A stretch of DNA of 64,000 nt from Methanogenium sp. S4BF (GTDB taxonomy: Archaea > Halobacteriota > Methanomicrobia > Methanomicrobiales > Methanomicrobiaceae), in NCBI RefSeq assembly GCF_029633965.1, contig NZ_CP091277.1, positions 1,609,940 through 1,673,939 on the forward strand. The letters are read 5' to 3'. Of this stretch, positions 42,656-50,939 are shown in pieces. Both the position numbers and the translations under genes were made by a program. Every line of letters starts with the position of its first letter. Positions within the stretch are counted from its first letter, which is position 1. The notes under the pieces are model-generated. The model was not told the DNA's origin and ran no database searches. It saw only the letters and a program-made list of their open reading frames with translations.

Positions 42656-43972
42656 ATGGTACGAAAATTCTACTTGCTTATAATAAGCATGTTCATAATC
42701 GCCGCTGCAGCCCCTGCTGCAATGGCTGAGCTCCCCCTGGGTCCCGGCATTGGCGGTGACCAGGGATGGTATGACATCTATACCAATGTGGATGGCTGTT
42801 CCATCTACTTTGACGGAGAATACAAGGGAACAACAACAGGCGGACTTCTGAGTGTCGCGGTGTATTCCACCGCAACACCATATAGCACCGTGACCGCATC
42901 AAAGTCCGGGTTCACGTCTGCATCCCAGTCCCTGCCTGCAACACCCTCTGCCGGAGAGCACCAGTCCGTCTACCTGACCGTAAACCCGGTGACACCCACC
43001 ACCGGCAACCTGCAGGTCAGCTCTTCACCGTCCGGTGCAGCGGTCTATGTGAACAATGTCTACTATGGAACAACTCCGCATACGGTTTCAAACCTCCCTG
43101 CAGGAAACAATGATTTGAAACTCACCTATTCCGGGTATAATGACTACCGGGACACAGTCAAGATCATTGCCGGCCAGACAACGAGCACCTATGCTTCCCT
43201 GCAGGCACAAGCGACCTATGGCACACTTTCGGTCTCCAGCAGTCCGTCCAATGCAAACATCTACCTGGACGGCTCATACAAGGGCACTACACCCCGGACC
43301 ATCGGCGGTCTCTCCCAGGGTGCACACACCCTTGAAATAACCATGCCTGGATACCAGGAATGGACAAACACAGTCCAGATCCATTCAAACCAGGTGAGTT
43401 ACGTAACGGCAACCCTCGCCGCAGACCCACAGACCACCACCGGATCGATCTCTGTGACGTCAAACCCGTCATATGCCTCGGTCTACATTGACGGCGTTTA
43501 TTATGGCACCACCAATCCTGGTCAGGCCCTCATGGCAAACAGTATTGCAGCAGGCAGCCACGTCGTGAAAGTCACCCTCTCAGGGTATGACGACTCAGTC
43601 TCAACAGTGACCGTCAACTCCGGACAGACCACAACCGTGAGCGCAAATCTTGCGGGTGGTTCATCAGGCAATGGAGCAATCGACATCACTTCATCACCGA
43701 CCGGTGCCACGGTCTACCTGAACAATGTCAACAAGGGCATCACCCCGGTGACCCTCAGTGACCTTATCCCCGGCAGCTACACCGTCACCCTCCAGCTCTC
43801 CGGGTACTCCACCTGGTCTGAAGTGGCACAGGTGAACAGCGGCGCGACATCCTATGTCTCAGCAAGCCTTGCCCCGACACCCACTGCCACCCAGAGCCCG
43901 GCACCCATGGCTGCGGTTATAGGTGCACTGGGCGCCTGTGCGGTCATTCTTGCCGCACGCAGACAGGAATAA
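42656..43972 (+). CDS. secreted PEGA-repeat surface protein 2
   Basis: 438 residues, a paralog of the preceding gene with the same layout: signal peptide (LIISMFIIAAAAPAAMA), divergent first module (YDIYTNVDGCSIYFDGEYKG), four PEGA domains and a Thr/Pro linker. It ends in APMAAVIGALGACAVILAARRQE-like sequence, that is a hydrophobic helix plus basic tail; this resembles archaeosortase CTERM signals, but I do not see a known tripeptide such as PGF. The stretch SGYDDSVSTVTVNSGQTTTV is identical in both paralogs, pointing to recent duplication or gene conversion. Start ATG 42656. Oligo-T follows. Confidence 0.87.
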   Translation: MVRKFYLLIISMFIIAAAAPAAMAELPLGPGIGGDQGWYDIYTNVDGCSIYFDGEYKGTTTGGLLSVAVYSTATPYSTVTASKSGFTSASQSLPATPSAGEHQSVYLTVNPVTPTTGNLQVSSSPSGAAVYVNNVYYGTTPHTVSNLPAGNNDLKLTYSGYNDYRDTVKIIAGQTTSTYASLQAQATYGTLSVSSSPSNANIYLDGSYKGTTPRTIGGLSQGAHTLEITMPGYQEWTNTVQIHSNQVSYVTATLAADPQTTTGSISVTSNPSYASVYIDGVYYGTTNPGQALMANSIAAGSHVVKVTLSGYDDSVSTVTVNSGQTTTVSANLAGGSSGNGAIDITSSPTGATVYLNNVNKGITPVTLSDLIPGSYTVTLQLSGYSTWSEVAQVNSGATSYVSASLAPTPTATQSPAPMAAVIGALGACAVILAARRQE

Positions 43973-43979
43973 TCCCATC

Positions 43980-43986
43980 TTTTTTT
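43980..43986 (+). terminator. oligo-T terminator after PEGA pair
   Basis: Seven T, eight bases after the stop of the second PEGA gene and before the AT-rich promoter region of the radical SAM gene. Confidence 0.5.
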
Positions 43987-44040
43987 ACCCGGTACGAAAA
44001 TCTGTATCGTTAATATCATTCAGAGAACAAGAGTAGTGTA

Positions 44041-45342
44041 ATGAAGGTCTTCGTCATCTCCCCGGGAATGTACACGTATGGTGCAATGGTCATTGCAGGC
44101 ATCGTCCGTGATGCAGGCCATGAAGTGACACTCACGCGTACACTGGAGGCTCCTCCAGGAGAAACAGTGTTTTTGAGCCTGTATTCCACGCAGAACCTGA
44201 TGGACGATGCACTCAAATCATTTATTTCCGCGTACCGGCATGCCGGTGGCCGGGTATATGTCGGCGGACCCGTCTCGGCGGTGCCGAGGATGGTGCTCGG
44301 TGAACTGGGCCCCGACGCTGTCATCTGCGGTGAGGGAGAGGCAGGGGCGCTTGCACTGCTCCGGGACGGGATTTCCCCCGATGTACCGGGGATCGCATAC
44401 ACGGGCCCGGATGGGGCAGTCTTCTCCGGCCCGGCACCGCCCTGCCCCGTTTCCCGTCCGCTGCCGTTCATCCCGAAAGAGATCGGCATGCAGGATGTCC
44501 GGGGTGCATCGGCATATATCGAGACGCACCGGGGCTGTATCGGTGCCTGCACCTTCTGCCAGGTGCCGCGATTCTTCGGGCGTGAGATGCGTTCCCGCCC
44601 CTTAGACGAGATTCTCGCAGAAGTGCAGGCGTTTAAGGATGCCGGTGCACGGCGGCTCTCGGTCTCCGGCGGAACCGGTTCGCTCTACGGCTACACCGAC
44701 GGGAACCTCAATGACGAGGCCTTTGCGGACCTGCTCCGGGGGATGGCTGAGATCATGGGACCAAAGAACGTCTCGTCCCCCGATATCCGGGTGGACTGCA
44801 TCTCTGACACCGTCCTGGACGCCATCCGTGACTATACCATCGGCTGGGTCTTCTTCGGTCTGGAGTCAGGCAGCGACCGGGTGCTGCGCCTGATGGGCAA
44901 GGGGGCAACAGCTGCGCAGGCGGGTGAGGCCATTGATGCCTGCCGTGCCCACGGCCTGCATGTCGCAGGGAGTTTTATTGTCGGATACCCCACCGAGACG
45001 GCTGCTGAATATGAGGAGACCAAGGACTTTATCGCAGAATATGCCCTTGATGATGTCTTCATCTCGATTGCGGAACCGATTCCCGGCACACCGCTTGCAG
45101 ATCTGTCCCTGCGGACGCCTGATACAGAGAATCCTGCCTTTGCCCCGCATACAGGGGAATACAAATCCCTGCACCTTACCGAGGCCGAGGCACGGTCGTT
45201 TGACCTCAGGATGCATGCCGATCTGTTTAAACCGGGCCTGCATGTGGTGACAGACCAGATCTTCAACGCCTACCTCGCAGAGGTCAGAAAGGATGGGGAG
45301 ATGGTCAGAAAGGTAACGGATCTGCTCCGTCAGTATGCCTGA
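44041..45342 (+). CDS. B12-binding radical SAM protein
   Basis: 433 residues. An N-terminal Rossmann domain (ISPGMYTYGAMVIAGIVRDA, then VGGPVSAVPRMVLGELGPDA) is of the B12-binding type; the radical SAM core has HRGCIGACTFCQ (Cx3Cx2C) and the TIM-barrel blocks GLESGSDRVLRLMGKGAT and SFIVGYPTETAAEYEE. The text QVPRFFGREMRSRP after the cluster motif is like the MJ0865-type family, one of whose members in Methanoculleus is MgmA, the methyltransferase for glutamine in methyl-CoM reductase. I regard that as a possible identity only; no mcr genes are nearby. Monocistronic. Confidence 0.8.
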   Translation: MKVFVISPGMYTYGAMVIAGIVRDAGHEVTLTRTLEAPPGETVFLSLYSTQNLMDDALKSFISAYRHAGGRVYVGGPVSAVPRMVLGELGPDAVICGEGEAGALALLRDGISPDVPGIAYTGPDGAVFSGPAPPCPVSRPLPFIPKEIGMQDVRGASAYIETHRGCIGACTFCQVPRFFGREMRSRPLDEILAEVQAFKDAGARRLSVSGGTGSLYGYTDGNLNDEAFADLLRGMAEIMGPKNVSSPDIRVDCISDTVLDAIRDYTIGWVFFGLESGSDRVLRLMGKGATAAQAGEAIDACRAHGLHVAGSFIVGYPTETAAEYEETKDFIAEYALDDVFISIAEPIPGTPLADLSLRTPDTENPAFAPHTGEYKSLHLTEAEARSFDLRMHADLFKPGLHVVTDQIFNAYLAEVRKDGEMVRKVTDLLRQYA

Positions 45343-45477
45343 AAGAACACAGTCCTAAAAGGAATCCCCCTGTCTTTTTTTATTTCACGGCATGAAATCT
45401 CCCGGGCATCCGGGTCAGGTGCAGGCACTCCCTTTCCCGCGGCACATATTTACCCGATCATGCCATACTACGCCCAT

Positions 45478-46320
45478 ATGGCAGGTAGATATTTCATCGT
45501 GGATGCATATACCTCCCGGCCCTTTGCCGGAAACCCGGCGGGAGTCTGCATCCCGGACCATCCGGTGACAGAAGCGTGGATGCAGGATGTCGCCCGGGAG
45601 ATGAACCTCTCAGAGACGGCGTTTCTTTCCCGGCAGAAAGAGGGGTGGGATATCCGGTGGTTCACGCCACTGGTGGAAGTCACCCTCTGCGGACATGCCA
45701 CCTGTGCCGCTGCCCACGTGCTGGTGCAGGAAAGGGAGGAGGAGGCGGGCGCAGAGATCCGGTTTTACTCCCACGGCAGACTGCTCACAGCCACTGCAGA
45801 GCCGGGATCATCAGGAGAAGGCAGAGGCAGTCCTGCAGGCACGGTCACCCTGGTGTTTCCGGCACTCCCGGCATCACCAGCACCCGTCCCGGACGATCTG
45901 GAGAAAGCCCTCGGCGTCCCGGTGGAGGACTTCTGCGTCTCACCCCTCGACTGGCTGGTGCGAACCGGCGGTGCAATGATGGTGGAGGCCGCCGTGCCGG
46001 ATATGGCTGCGATTGCCGCCATGCCGCCACGGGGCATCATCCTCACCGGTGCTGCCGACGGCGGACGCTACGACATCATCTCCCGGTTCTTTGCACCGAA
46101 GATCGGCATCCCCGAGGACCCGGTGACAGGGTCCGCCCACTGTGTGCTCGGCCCGTACTGGCAGCGGCTCACCGGCCGAAACCGGTTCCATGCCTTTCAG
46201 GCATCCCGCCGGGGCGGTGACCTGGTGGTTGAGGTCACAGAAGACAATGAAGATGGCACCGGAAGGCAGGTGCTCCTCACCGGAGAGGCAGTAACCGTGA
46301 TGAAAGGGACTATCGCATGA
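45478..46320 (+). CDS. PhzF-family isomerase/epimerase
   Basis: About 280 residues, two-domain PhzF/diaminopimelate epimerase fold. The start (RYFIVDAYTSRPFAGNPAGVC), NLSETAFL (with the conserved catalytic Glu) and GIPEDPVTGSAHCVLGPYW are the family hallmarks. PhzF enzymes isomerise small metabolites; in archaea the substrate is not known. The start is uncertain: ATG 45478 or ATG 45460, six codons apart. A TATA-like CATATTTA lies at about 45446. Single gene; a DUF4377 gene follows at 117 bases. Confidence 0.88.
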   Translation: MAGRYFIVDAYTSRPFAGNPAGVCIPDHPVTEAWMQDVAREMNLSETAFLSRQKEGWDIRWFTPLVEVTLCGHATCAAAHVLVQEREEEAGAEIRFYSHGRLLTATAEPGSSGEGRGSPAGTVTLVFPALPASPAPVPDDLEKALGVPVEDFCVSPLDWLVRTGGAMMVEAAVPDMAAIAAMPPRGIILTGAADGGRYDIISRFFAPKIGIPEDPVTGSAHCVLGPYWQRLTGRNRFHAFQASRRGGDLVVEVTEDNEDGTGRQVLLTGEAVTVMKGTIA

Positions 46321-46437
46321 ATCCGGTATGCCACCAACGGGAAGCTGATATACTGTGAAATGATGATATCTACTCATTGCAGCCGGCGGATTACCCGGTG
46401 ACCACCGGCCACTGCAGAGACGAGGGAGGGAAGAAAT

Positions 46438-46863
46438 ATGAGGTGTAAATTCTGGCAGAAACGCGGCTGGCCATATATCATTGGCGGAATGGTCGGAGTA
46501 ATGCTCGTCATAGGCGGTACCATGATGCTGGACACGGTAACCGAAAATCCATACCAGAGTTACCAGAATACGACCGGAGAGAATCCTGCAGGAGAGGAAA
46601 CCACCATCACCATTCAGGTAGCACCGACCCTGGAGGAACGCACAGGCATCGGGTCCCGCCAGTGCATGCTCATCCGCGAGATGCCGCCTGCAGCAGACGG
46701 AGGCTGGGGACTTTTCTATGATCAGATAGAGGGGTTCGCATACGAGGAGGGATATCTGTGGACCCTGCGTGTGAAGATCACAGGGAGCGAAAACCCACCA
46801 GCCGATGCATCAACCTTGCGCTACGAGCTTGTTGAAGTGGTGGAGAAAAAGCCGGTGGCATAA
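46438..46863 (+). CDS. membrane-anchored DUF4377 protein
   Basis: 141 residues. One N-terminal transmembrane helix (PYIIGGMVGVMLVIGGTMML) is followed by a linker and a domain of about 80 residues with RQCMLIREM, GLFYDQIEGFAYEEGYLW and the closing YELVEVVEKK, the pattern of DUF4377. In bacteria that domain often accompanies META/HslJ-type heat-shock lipoproteins. Function unknown. A purine-rich GGGAGGGAAG precedes the ATG. The domain is mostly bacterial in my recollection, so lateral origin is possible. Confidence 0.75.
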   Translation: MRCKFWQKRGWPYIIGGMVGVMLVIGGTMMLDTVTENPYQSYQNTTGENPAGEETTITIQVAPTLEERTGIGSRQCMLIREMPPAADGGWGLFYDQIEGFAYEEGYLWTLRVKITGSENPPADASTLRYELVEVVEKKPVA

Positions 46864-46982
46864 GGGAAAAGGAAAAAGTCCGGAATATGTGGATTATCCA
46901 CCCCATTTCCCATAGCAATATCTTTTGGCACCACCCACCAACACCCATAAATGCTCCACCGCCCTAAACCCGATCATACTCC

Positions 46983-47222
46983 ATGGCGACATCAGGGCCC
47001 CCGTCTTTCTTTCTGCGCCTCAGCCTCACTGCAGCCATCGCCATCTGCCTGATCCTCTTCTGCAGCATCTCCGGGTGCACCTCCTTTCCCTCCGGAACAG
47101 ACGAAGGAGGATATCAGCCCCCCACCTTTGAACCGACCGTCCGGCCGACCCAAATCCCCGTGCCGTCTCCGACGATCGTCTGTGAACCGACGGATAACCG
47201 TACAAGGGCAGTGTCCGATTAA
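46983..47222 (+). CDS. small lipoprotein
   Basis: 79 residues. Signal peptide (residues about 10-33) ends in a lipobox SISGC, with Cys34 expected to be lipid-modified. The mature part is Pro/Thr-rich (TFEPTVRPTQIPVPSP) without domain. No Shine-Dalgarno is evident, so it is less certain than its neighbours. It lies between the DUF4377 gene and the convergent acs. Confidence 0.6.
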   Translation: MATSGPPSFFLRLSLTAAIAICLILFCSISGCTSFPSGTDEGGYQPPTFEPTVRPTQIPVPSPTIVCEPTDNRTRAVSD

Positions 47223-47419
47223 GGTTCGCCGCGGCGTCTCTCCGGCTTGTTCATAGCCTCTGCCGTATCCGGTGATGAAATCCCGGTATGACAGAAAAAG
47301 GAGCCCCCCTCACTCTGCCCCGTGCCGCATCCATGCCGGTGACCTGGACCACCGGGTGATACGCTCCGCCCGGCTGTTTGCCATCCCGATCATATACACC
47401 TATAGAAAGGAAGGAGGGG

Positions 47420-49309
47420 TTACTCCTCCAGTGTCGAGATATCTCCCGGGTCAATCCCGAGTTCCTGTGCCTTTAATACCCGGCGCATGATCTTGCCGCT
47501 GCGGGTCTTCGGGAGTGAATCCACGAAGTCGATGGCAGACGGCATCGCAATCGGGCCGATGCTCATCCGCACATGGTAGATGAGATCTGACTTCAGCTTC
47601 TCTGTCGGTGTGTGCCCGTCCACGAGGATGACAAACGCCTTCACCGTCTGACCTTTCACCGGGTCAGGGATGCCTATTACAGCGGCCTCCGCCACCGCCT
47701 CATGGGAAACAAGCGCACTCTCCACCTCCGCCGTGCCCAGATTATGGCCGGAGACGATGATGATATCATCCGACCTCCCGAGGACCATGATGTATCCGTC
47801 TTCGTCCCTGACCGCAAGGTCGCCTGCCGTGTAGAAGCCGTTTATCGTCTCCCAGTAGGCCCGGTAGCGGGCGTCGTCATTGTTGACGGCCCGCATCTGT
47901 GCCGGCCACGGTTCTTTGATCACCAGGAGGCCACCGGTGCCCGGCTCGACCGGGTTGCCCTTTGCATCAACCACATCCACGACCACCCCGGGGATGGCTC
48001 TGCCGGCAAATCCCGGTTTCATCGGTTCGCCGACCGTGGTCGTGATCATATGCATCCCGGTTTCCGTCTGCCACCAGGTGTCAAGGAGTGGACAGCGCCC
48101 CTTCCCGATGACCCGGTAGTACCACTCAAACGCCTCAGGGTTGAGGGGTTCGCCCACCGAACCGATGAGCCGCAGGGAATCGAGATTATATCTGTTCGGC
48201 CACTCCTCGCCGACCCGCATGAACATCCGTATGGCCGTCGGGGCGGTGTAGAAGATGGTCACCCCGAAGTCCTCGACGATGCGCCAGAAGATGCCGGGGT
48301 CGGGATAGTCCGGGACCGTCTCGGTGATGAGTACCGTCGCACCCACGGAGAGCGGCCCGTAGACGATGTAGCTGTGGCCGGTGATCCACCCGGGGTCTGC
48401 CGTGCACCAGTGGACGTCGTTCTCCTTCATGTCAAAGACGTATTTTGTCGTGTAGTAGACACCGACCATGTACCCCCCGCAGGTGTGGACAATGCCCTTT
48501 GGCTGACCGGTCGTCCCGCTGGTATAGAGGATAAAAAGCGGATCTTCTGCATCCATCACGGCCGCCTCACAGGTGGCATCACCGCTTTCGAGCACCTCGT
48601 AGAAGTCCACCTCCATCTCACTGAAGAGTTCCGGGCCGGGATCAGACCGGCGGAGGACGATGATTTTCTCCACAGTAGGCGCATTGACAACTGCTTCATC
48701 GACGATGGCCTTCAGTGCGACGCGCTTGCCGCGGCGGTATCCGACGTCTGAAGTGATCACAAGTTTTGCCCCGGAGTCACGGATACGGGCGTTCAGTGCC
48801 GAGGCCCCGAACCCGCCATAGACGATGTTGTGGACAGCGCCGATTCGTGCACAGGCAAGGAGGGCGATGATGTGCTCAGGTACAAGCGGCATATAGAGGC
48901 AGACGGTGTCCCCCTTTGTGATGCCCATCTTTGTCAGGGCACTGCCAAACCGCATAACCTGACGGTAGAGCTGCCGGTAGGTGAGCACGCGCTCCTCCCC
49001 CTTCTCCCCACGCCAGATGAGCGCCACCTTGTTGCGCCGCTCGCCGGTCGCATGCCGGTCAAGGCAGTTGTGGGTAATATTGAGCTGTGCGTTTGTGAAC
49101 CACTCCGCGTACGGGGGGTTCCACTTCTTTACGTGGTCCCATCTCCTGAACCATTCGAGTTCGTCTGCGACTCCCTCCCAGAACCCGTCCGGGTCACGGA
49201 GGAAGCGCTGATACTCGGTGTCATAGTCGCCGATCAACGACTCTTCACGGACCGACGGGTCAGGAAGGTACACCGTATCTTCGAGTTTCACATCAAATGA
49301 ACCTGACAT
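47420..49309 (-). CDS. acs: acetyl-CoA synthetase (AMP-forming)
   Basis: 629-residue enzyme that activates acetate to acetyl-CoA with ATP. The P-loop YTSGTTGQPKGIVHTCGGY, the A-motif WWQTETGMHM, and the C-terminal SGKIMRRVL with the lysine needed for adenylation (and regulated by acetylation in relatives) are present. Most Methanomicrobiales need acetate as carbon source, so assimilation is the likely role. The ATG at 49309 follows GGTGGGAC. Upstream is an 18-base perfect palindrome between TATA and start; divergent from the HTH-PAS gene. Confidence 0.95.
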   Translation of the reverse strand: MSGSFDVKLEDTVYLPDPSVREESLIGDYDTEYQRFLRDPDGFWEGVADELEWFRRWDHVKKWNPPYAEWFTNAQLNITHNCLDRHATGERRNKVALIWRGEKGEERVLTYRQLYRQVMRFGSALTKMGITKGDTVCLYMPLVPEHIIALLACARIGAVHNIVYGGFGASALNARIRDSGAKLVITSDVGYRRGKRVALKAIVDEAVVNAPTVEKIIVLRRSDPGPELFSEMEVDFYEVLESGDATCEAAVMDAEDPLFILYTSGTTGQPKGIVHTCGGYMVGVYYTTKYVFDMKENDVHWCTADPGWITGHSYIVYGPLSVGATVLITETVPDYPDPGIFWRIVEDFGVTIFYTAPTAIRMFMRVGEEWPNRYNLDSLRLIGSVGEPLNPEAFEWYYRVIGKGRCPLLDTWWQTETGMHMITTTVGEPMKPGFAGRAIPGVVVDVVDAKGNPVEPGTGGLLVIKEPWPAQMRAVNNDDARYRAYWETINGFYTAGDLAVRDEDGYIMVLGRSDDIIIVSGHNLGTAEVESALVSHEAVAEAAVIGIPDPVKGQTVKAFVILVDGHTPTEKLKSDLIYHVRMSIGPIAMPSAIDFVDSLPKTRSGKIMRRVLKAQELGIDPGDISTLEE

Positions 49310-49320
49310 TGCGTCCCACC

Positions 49321-49338
49321 TACATGATTAATCATGTA
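49321..49338. promoter_or_regulatory. 18-bp perfect palindrome in the acs promoter
   Basis: TACATGATTAATCATGTA, perfect dyad. On the acs strand a TATA-like AAATATAC (49336-49343) overlaps its upstream edge, and the acs ATG is 12 bases beyond its other edge, so a protein bound here would block TBP or polymerase. Likely repressor operator. Confidence 0.6.
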
Positions 49339-49402
49339 TATTTCTTTGCGCGCCGACCCCTTCCCACACGGTATAGATACCAAAAAGAAGAGGCCCGCCT
49401 GC

Positions 49403-49417
49403 CAATGCAATGCATTG
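49403..49417. promoter_or_regulatory. operator-like dyad 1 (CAATGCA-A-TGCATTG)
   Basis: Odd-centred 15-base perfect dyad in the acs/HTH-PAS spacer, upstream of the TATA box of the HTH-PAS gene. It shares ATGCA-N-TGCAT with the dyad at 49468-49482, 65 bases away. A separate perfect dyad, CCAATATTGG, lies at 49423-49432. Confidence 0.55.
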
Positions 49418-49442
49418 CCACTCCAATATTGGCACACACACA

Positions 49443-49450
49443 TATAAATA
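49443..49450 (+). promoter_or_regulatory. TATA box of the HTH-PAS regulator gene
   Basis: TATAAATA. The expected transcription start is at about 49472, inside the second dyad, leaving a leader of roughly 45 bases before the ATG at 49516 with GGGAGAGGGAGAG as ribosome site. Confidence 0.6.
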
Positions 49451-49467
49451 TTCTTTAGGCACAACAG

Positions 49468-49482
49468 TTATGCACTGCATAA
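49468..49482. promoter_or_regulatory. operator-like dyad 2 (TTATGCA-C-TGCATAA)
   Basis: Odd-centred 15-base perfect dyad over the predicted transcription start of the HTH-PAS gene, sharing ATGCA-N-TGCAT with dyad 1. Position and similarity suggest an operator for autoregulation. Confidence 0.58.
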
Positions 49483-49515
49483 GGAATCGACACAAGAGCA
49501 GGGAGAGGGAGAGAA

Positions 49516-50910
49516 ATGACAACCGAATGGAAAGAAAAAGAGCAGATCCGGGAGTTGCTTGAGAAATCACCCACAGGGATGACAATCACCGAGATCTCCG
49601 CCACCCTCGGTATGCACCGCAACACCACGGCGAAGTACCTGGACATGCTGGTCGCTACCGGAGAGATCGACCGGAAACGGATGGGACCGGCAAAGGCATA
49701 TTTTCCTGCACGGCGGATGCCGGCGGGTGCCCTCCCCCTCACCACCCCACCCACACGCCTCTGTCTGACGTCCCGCCTGGAGGTGACCGGGGCCACGCAG
49801 GAAGCCATGAGCCTCTTCCACATCCCGGAAGGGGCCGAATTCACACCCAATATTGATATCCCATCCCCTCTCTTCCGGGATGAATCCTTCCTTACCAAAT
49901 GCCGGGATGCAGTAGCAGGCATGCCGGGAGAATACCGCACCACCATCACCCGAAACCGGCAGCAGACCGACCTGGAAATCCACCTCATCCCCATCGTATT
50001 TGCGAGCGGTGCCGCAGGCTGTGCCGCCACATTCACCGACATCACCGAAAGCGCCACCGCAGAAGAGCAGAATACCTGGAAAGAACGCTACACCGCACTC
50101 AGCGAAGACCTCACCGAATGGATCGTCCACATCTCCCCTTCAATGACCATTGACTTCGCAAACGCCGCATTCTGCCGTCATGCAGGACGCACAGCCGAAC
50201 GTATCGCAGGCATCAGGTTTCTGCCGGCATTCAGGGCAGATGAACGCCGCCACCTCGACTCCCTCATCGGCACCCTTCTGCCCGGAGGCAGCCCGGTGAC
50301 AGCAGAAATCCGCGCCATCCGCCGGGACGGATCTCCCGGCTGGGAAACATGGACCATCCGGGCACTCGGCGGAATTGGCGGCCCAATCACCGGCTATCAT
50401 GCCACAGGACATGATATCACGGCACTCAAGCACTGCGAGGAGCAGATCCTGCAGTATCACCAGAACCTCGAAGAAAATATCCAGAAGAGGACCGCAGAGA
50501 TGCAGCAGGCAAACCAGGCACTTATGGCCGTCCTTGCGGAGAAAGAAGATCTGGAACGTGAACTGCTTTTTACCCGCCAGGCCTTTGATCAGGCCTCAGA
50601 CTCCATCCTCCTCTTCAGCCGTGACGGCAGCATCTGCCAGACAAACCGGACCGCAGAGGAGCTTTTAGGCTACCGGAGAGAAGAACTCGCAGACTGCACC
50701 GTCTTTGACGTCAACCCATCCCTCACCCGCGAGGCATGGGACAGGATGTGGAGCGAACCGGAACCCGGCAGAAAAGAGCGGACAATATCCGTTCACCGCA
50801 GGCGTGACGGGACCATCTTTGATGTCGACCTCTCCCGGACCTTTGTGAAGGCAGACAATGAGATGTACTTCTGCTCAATTGCACGGGAAATCGAGAGAGA
50901 CCCAAAATAA
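49516..50910 (+). CDS. HTH-PAS one-component regulator
   Basis: 464 residues. The first 60 form a winged helix (MTITEISATLGMHRNTTAKY LDMLVATGEI), followed by PAS-like modules at about 75-180, 190-310 and 345-460, and a coiled coil (about 312-345, EEQILQYHQNLEENIQKRTAEM). No kinase domain is present, so ligand sensing by PAS probably acts directly on DNA binding. It diverges from acs across a spacer with repeated dyads, one at its own start site. Control of itself and perhaps acs is inferred. Such HTH-PAS proteins are common in Methanomicrobiales. The next gene, a sensor kinase, converges with it. Confidence 0.82.
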   Translation: MTTEWKEKEQIRELLEKSPTGMTITEISATLGMHRNTTAKYLDMLVATGEIDRKRMGPAKAYFPARRMPAGALPLTTPPTRLCLTSRLEVTGATQEAMSLFHIPEGAEFTPNIDIPSPLFRDESFLTKCRDAVAGMPGEYRTTITRNRQQTDLEIHLIPIVFASGAAGCAATFTDITESATAEEQNTWKERYTALSEDLTEWIVHISPSMTIDFANAAFCRHAGRTAERIAGIRFLPAFRADERRHLDSLIGTLLPGGSPVTAEIRAIRRDGSPGWETWTIRALGGIGGPITGYHATGHDITALKHCEEQILQYHQNLEENIQKRTAEMQQANQALMAVLAEKEDLERELLFTRQAFDQASDSILLFSRDGSICQTNRTAEELLGYRREELADCTVFDVNPSLTREAWDRMWSEPEPGRKERTISVHRRRDGTIFDVDLSRTFVKADNEMYFCSIAREIERDPK

Positions 50911-50939
50911 GCATGACAGGAGCGGCCGGATAATCCCCT

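Noticed and set aside
41216-43972. DNA tandem repeat or CRISPR-like array
   Set aside because: The periodic similarity is explained by PEGA protein domains of about 70 residues in two paralogs; no short regular repeats with spacers occur.
47612-48751. 379-codon frame antisense to acs
   Set aside because: Shadow of acs; the acs strand has complete motifs and codon pattern.
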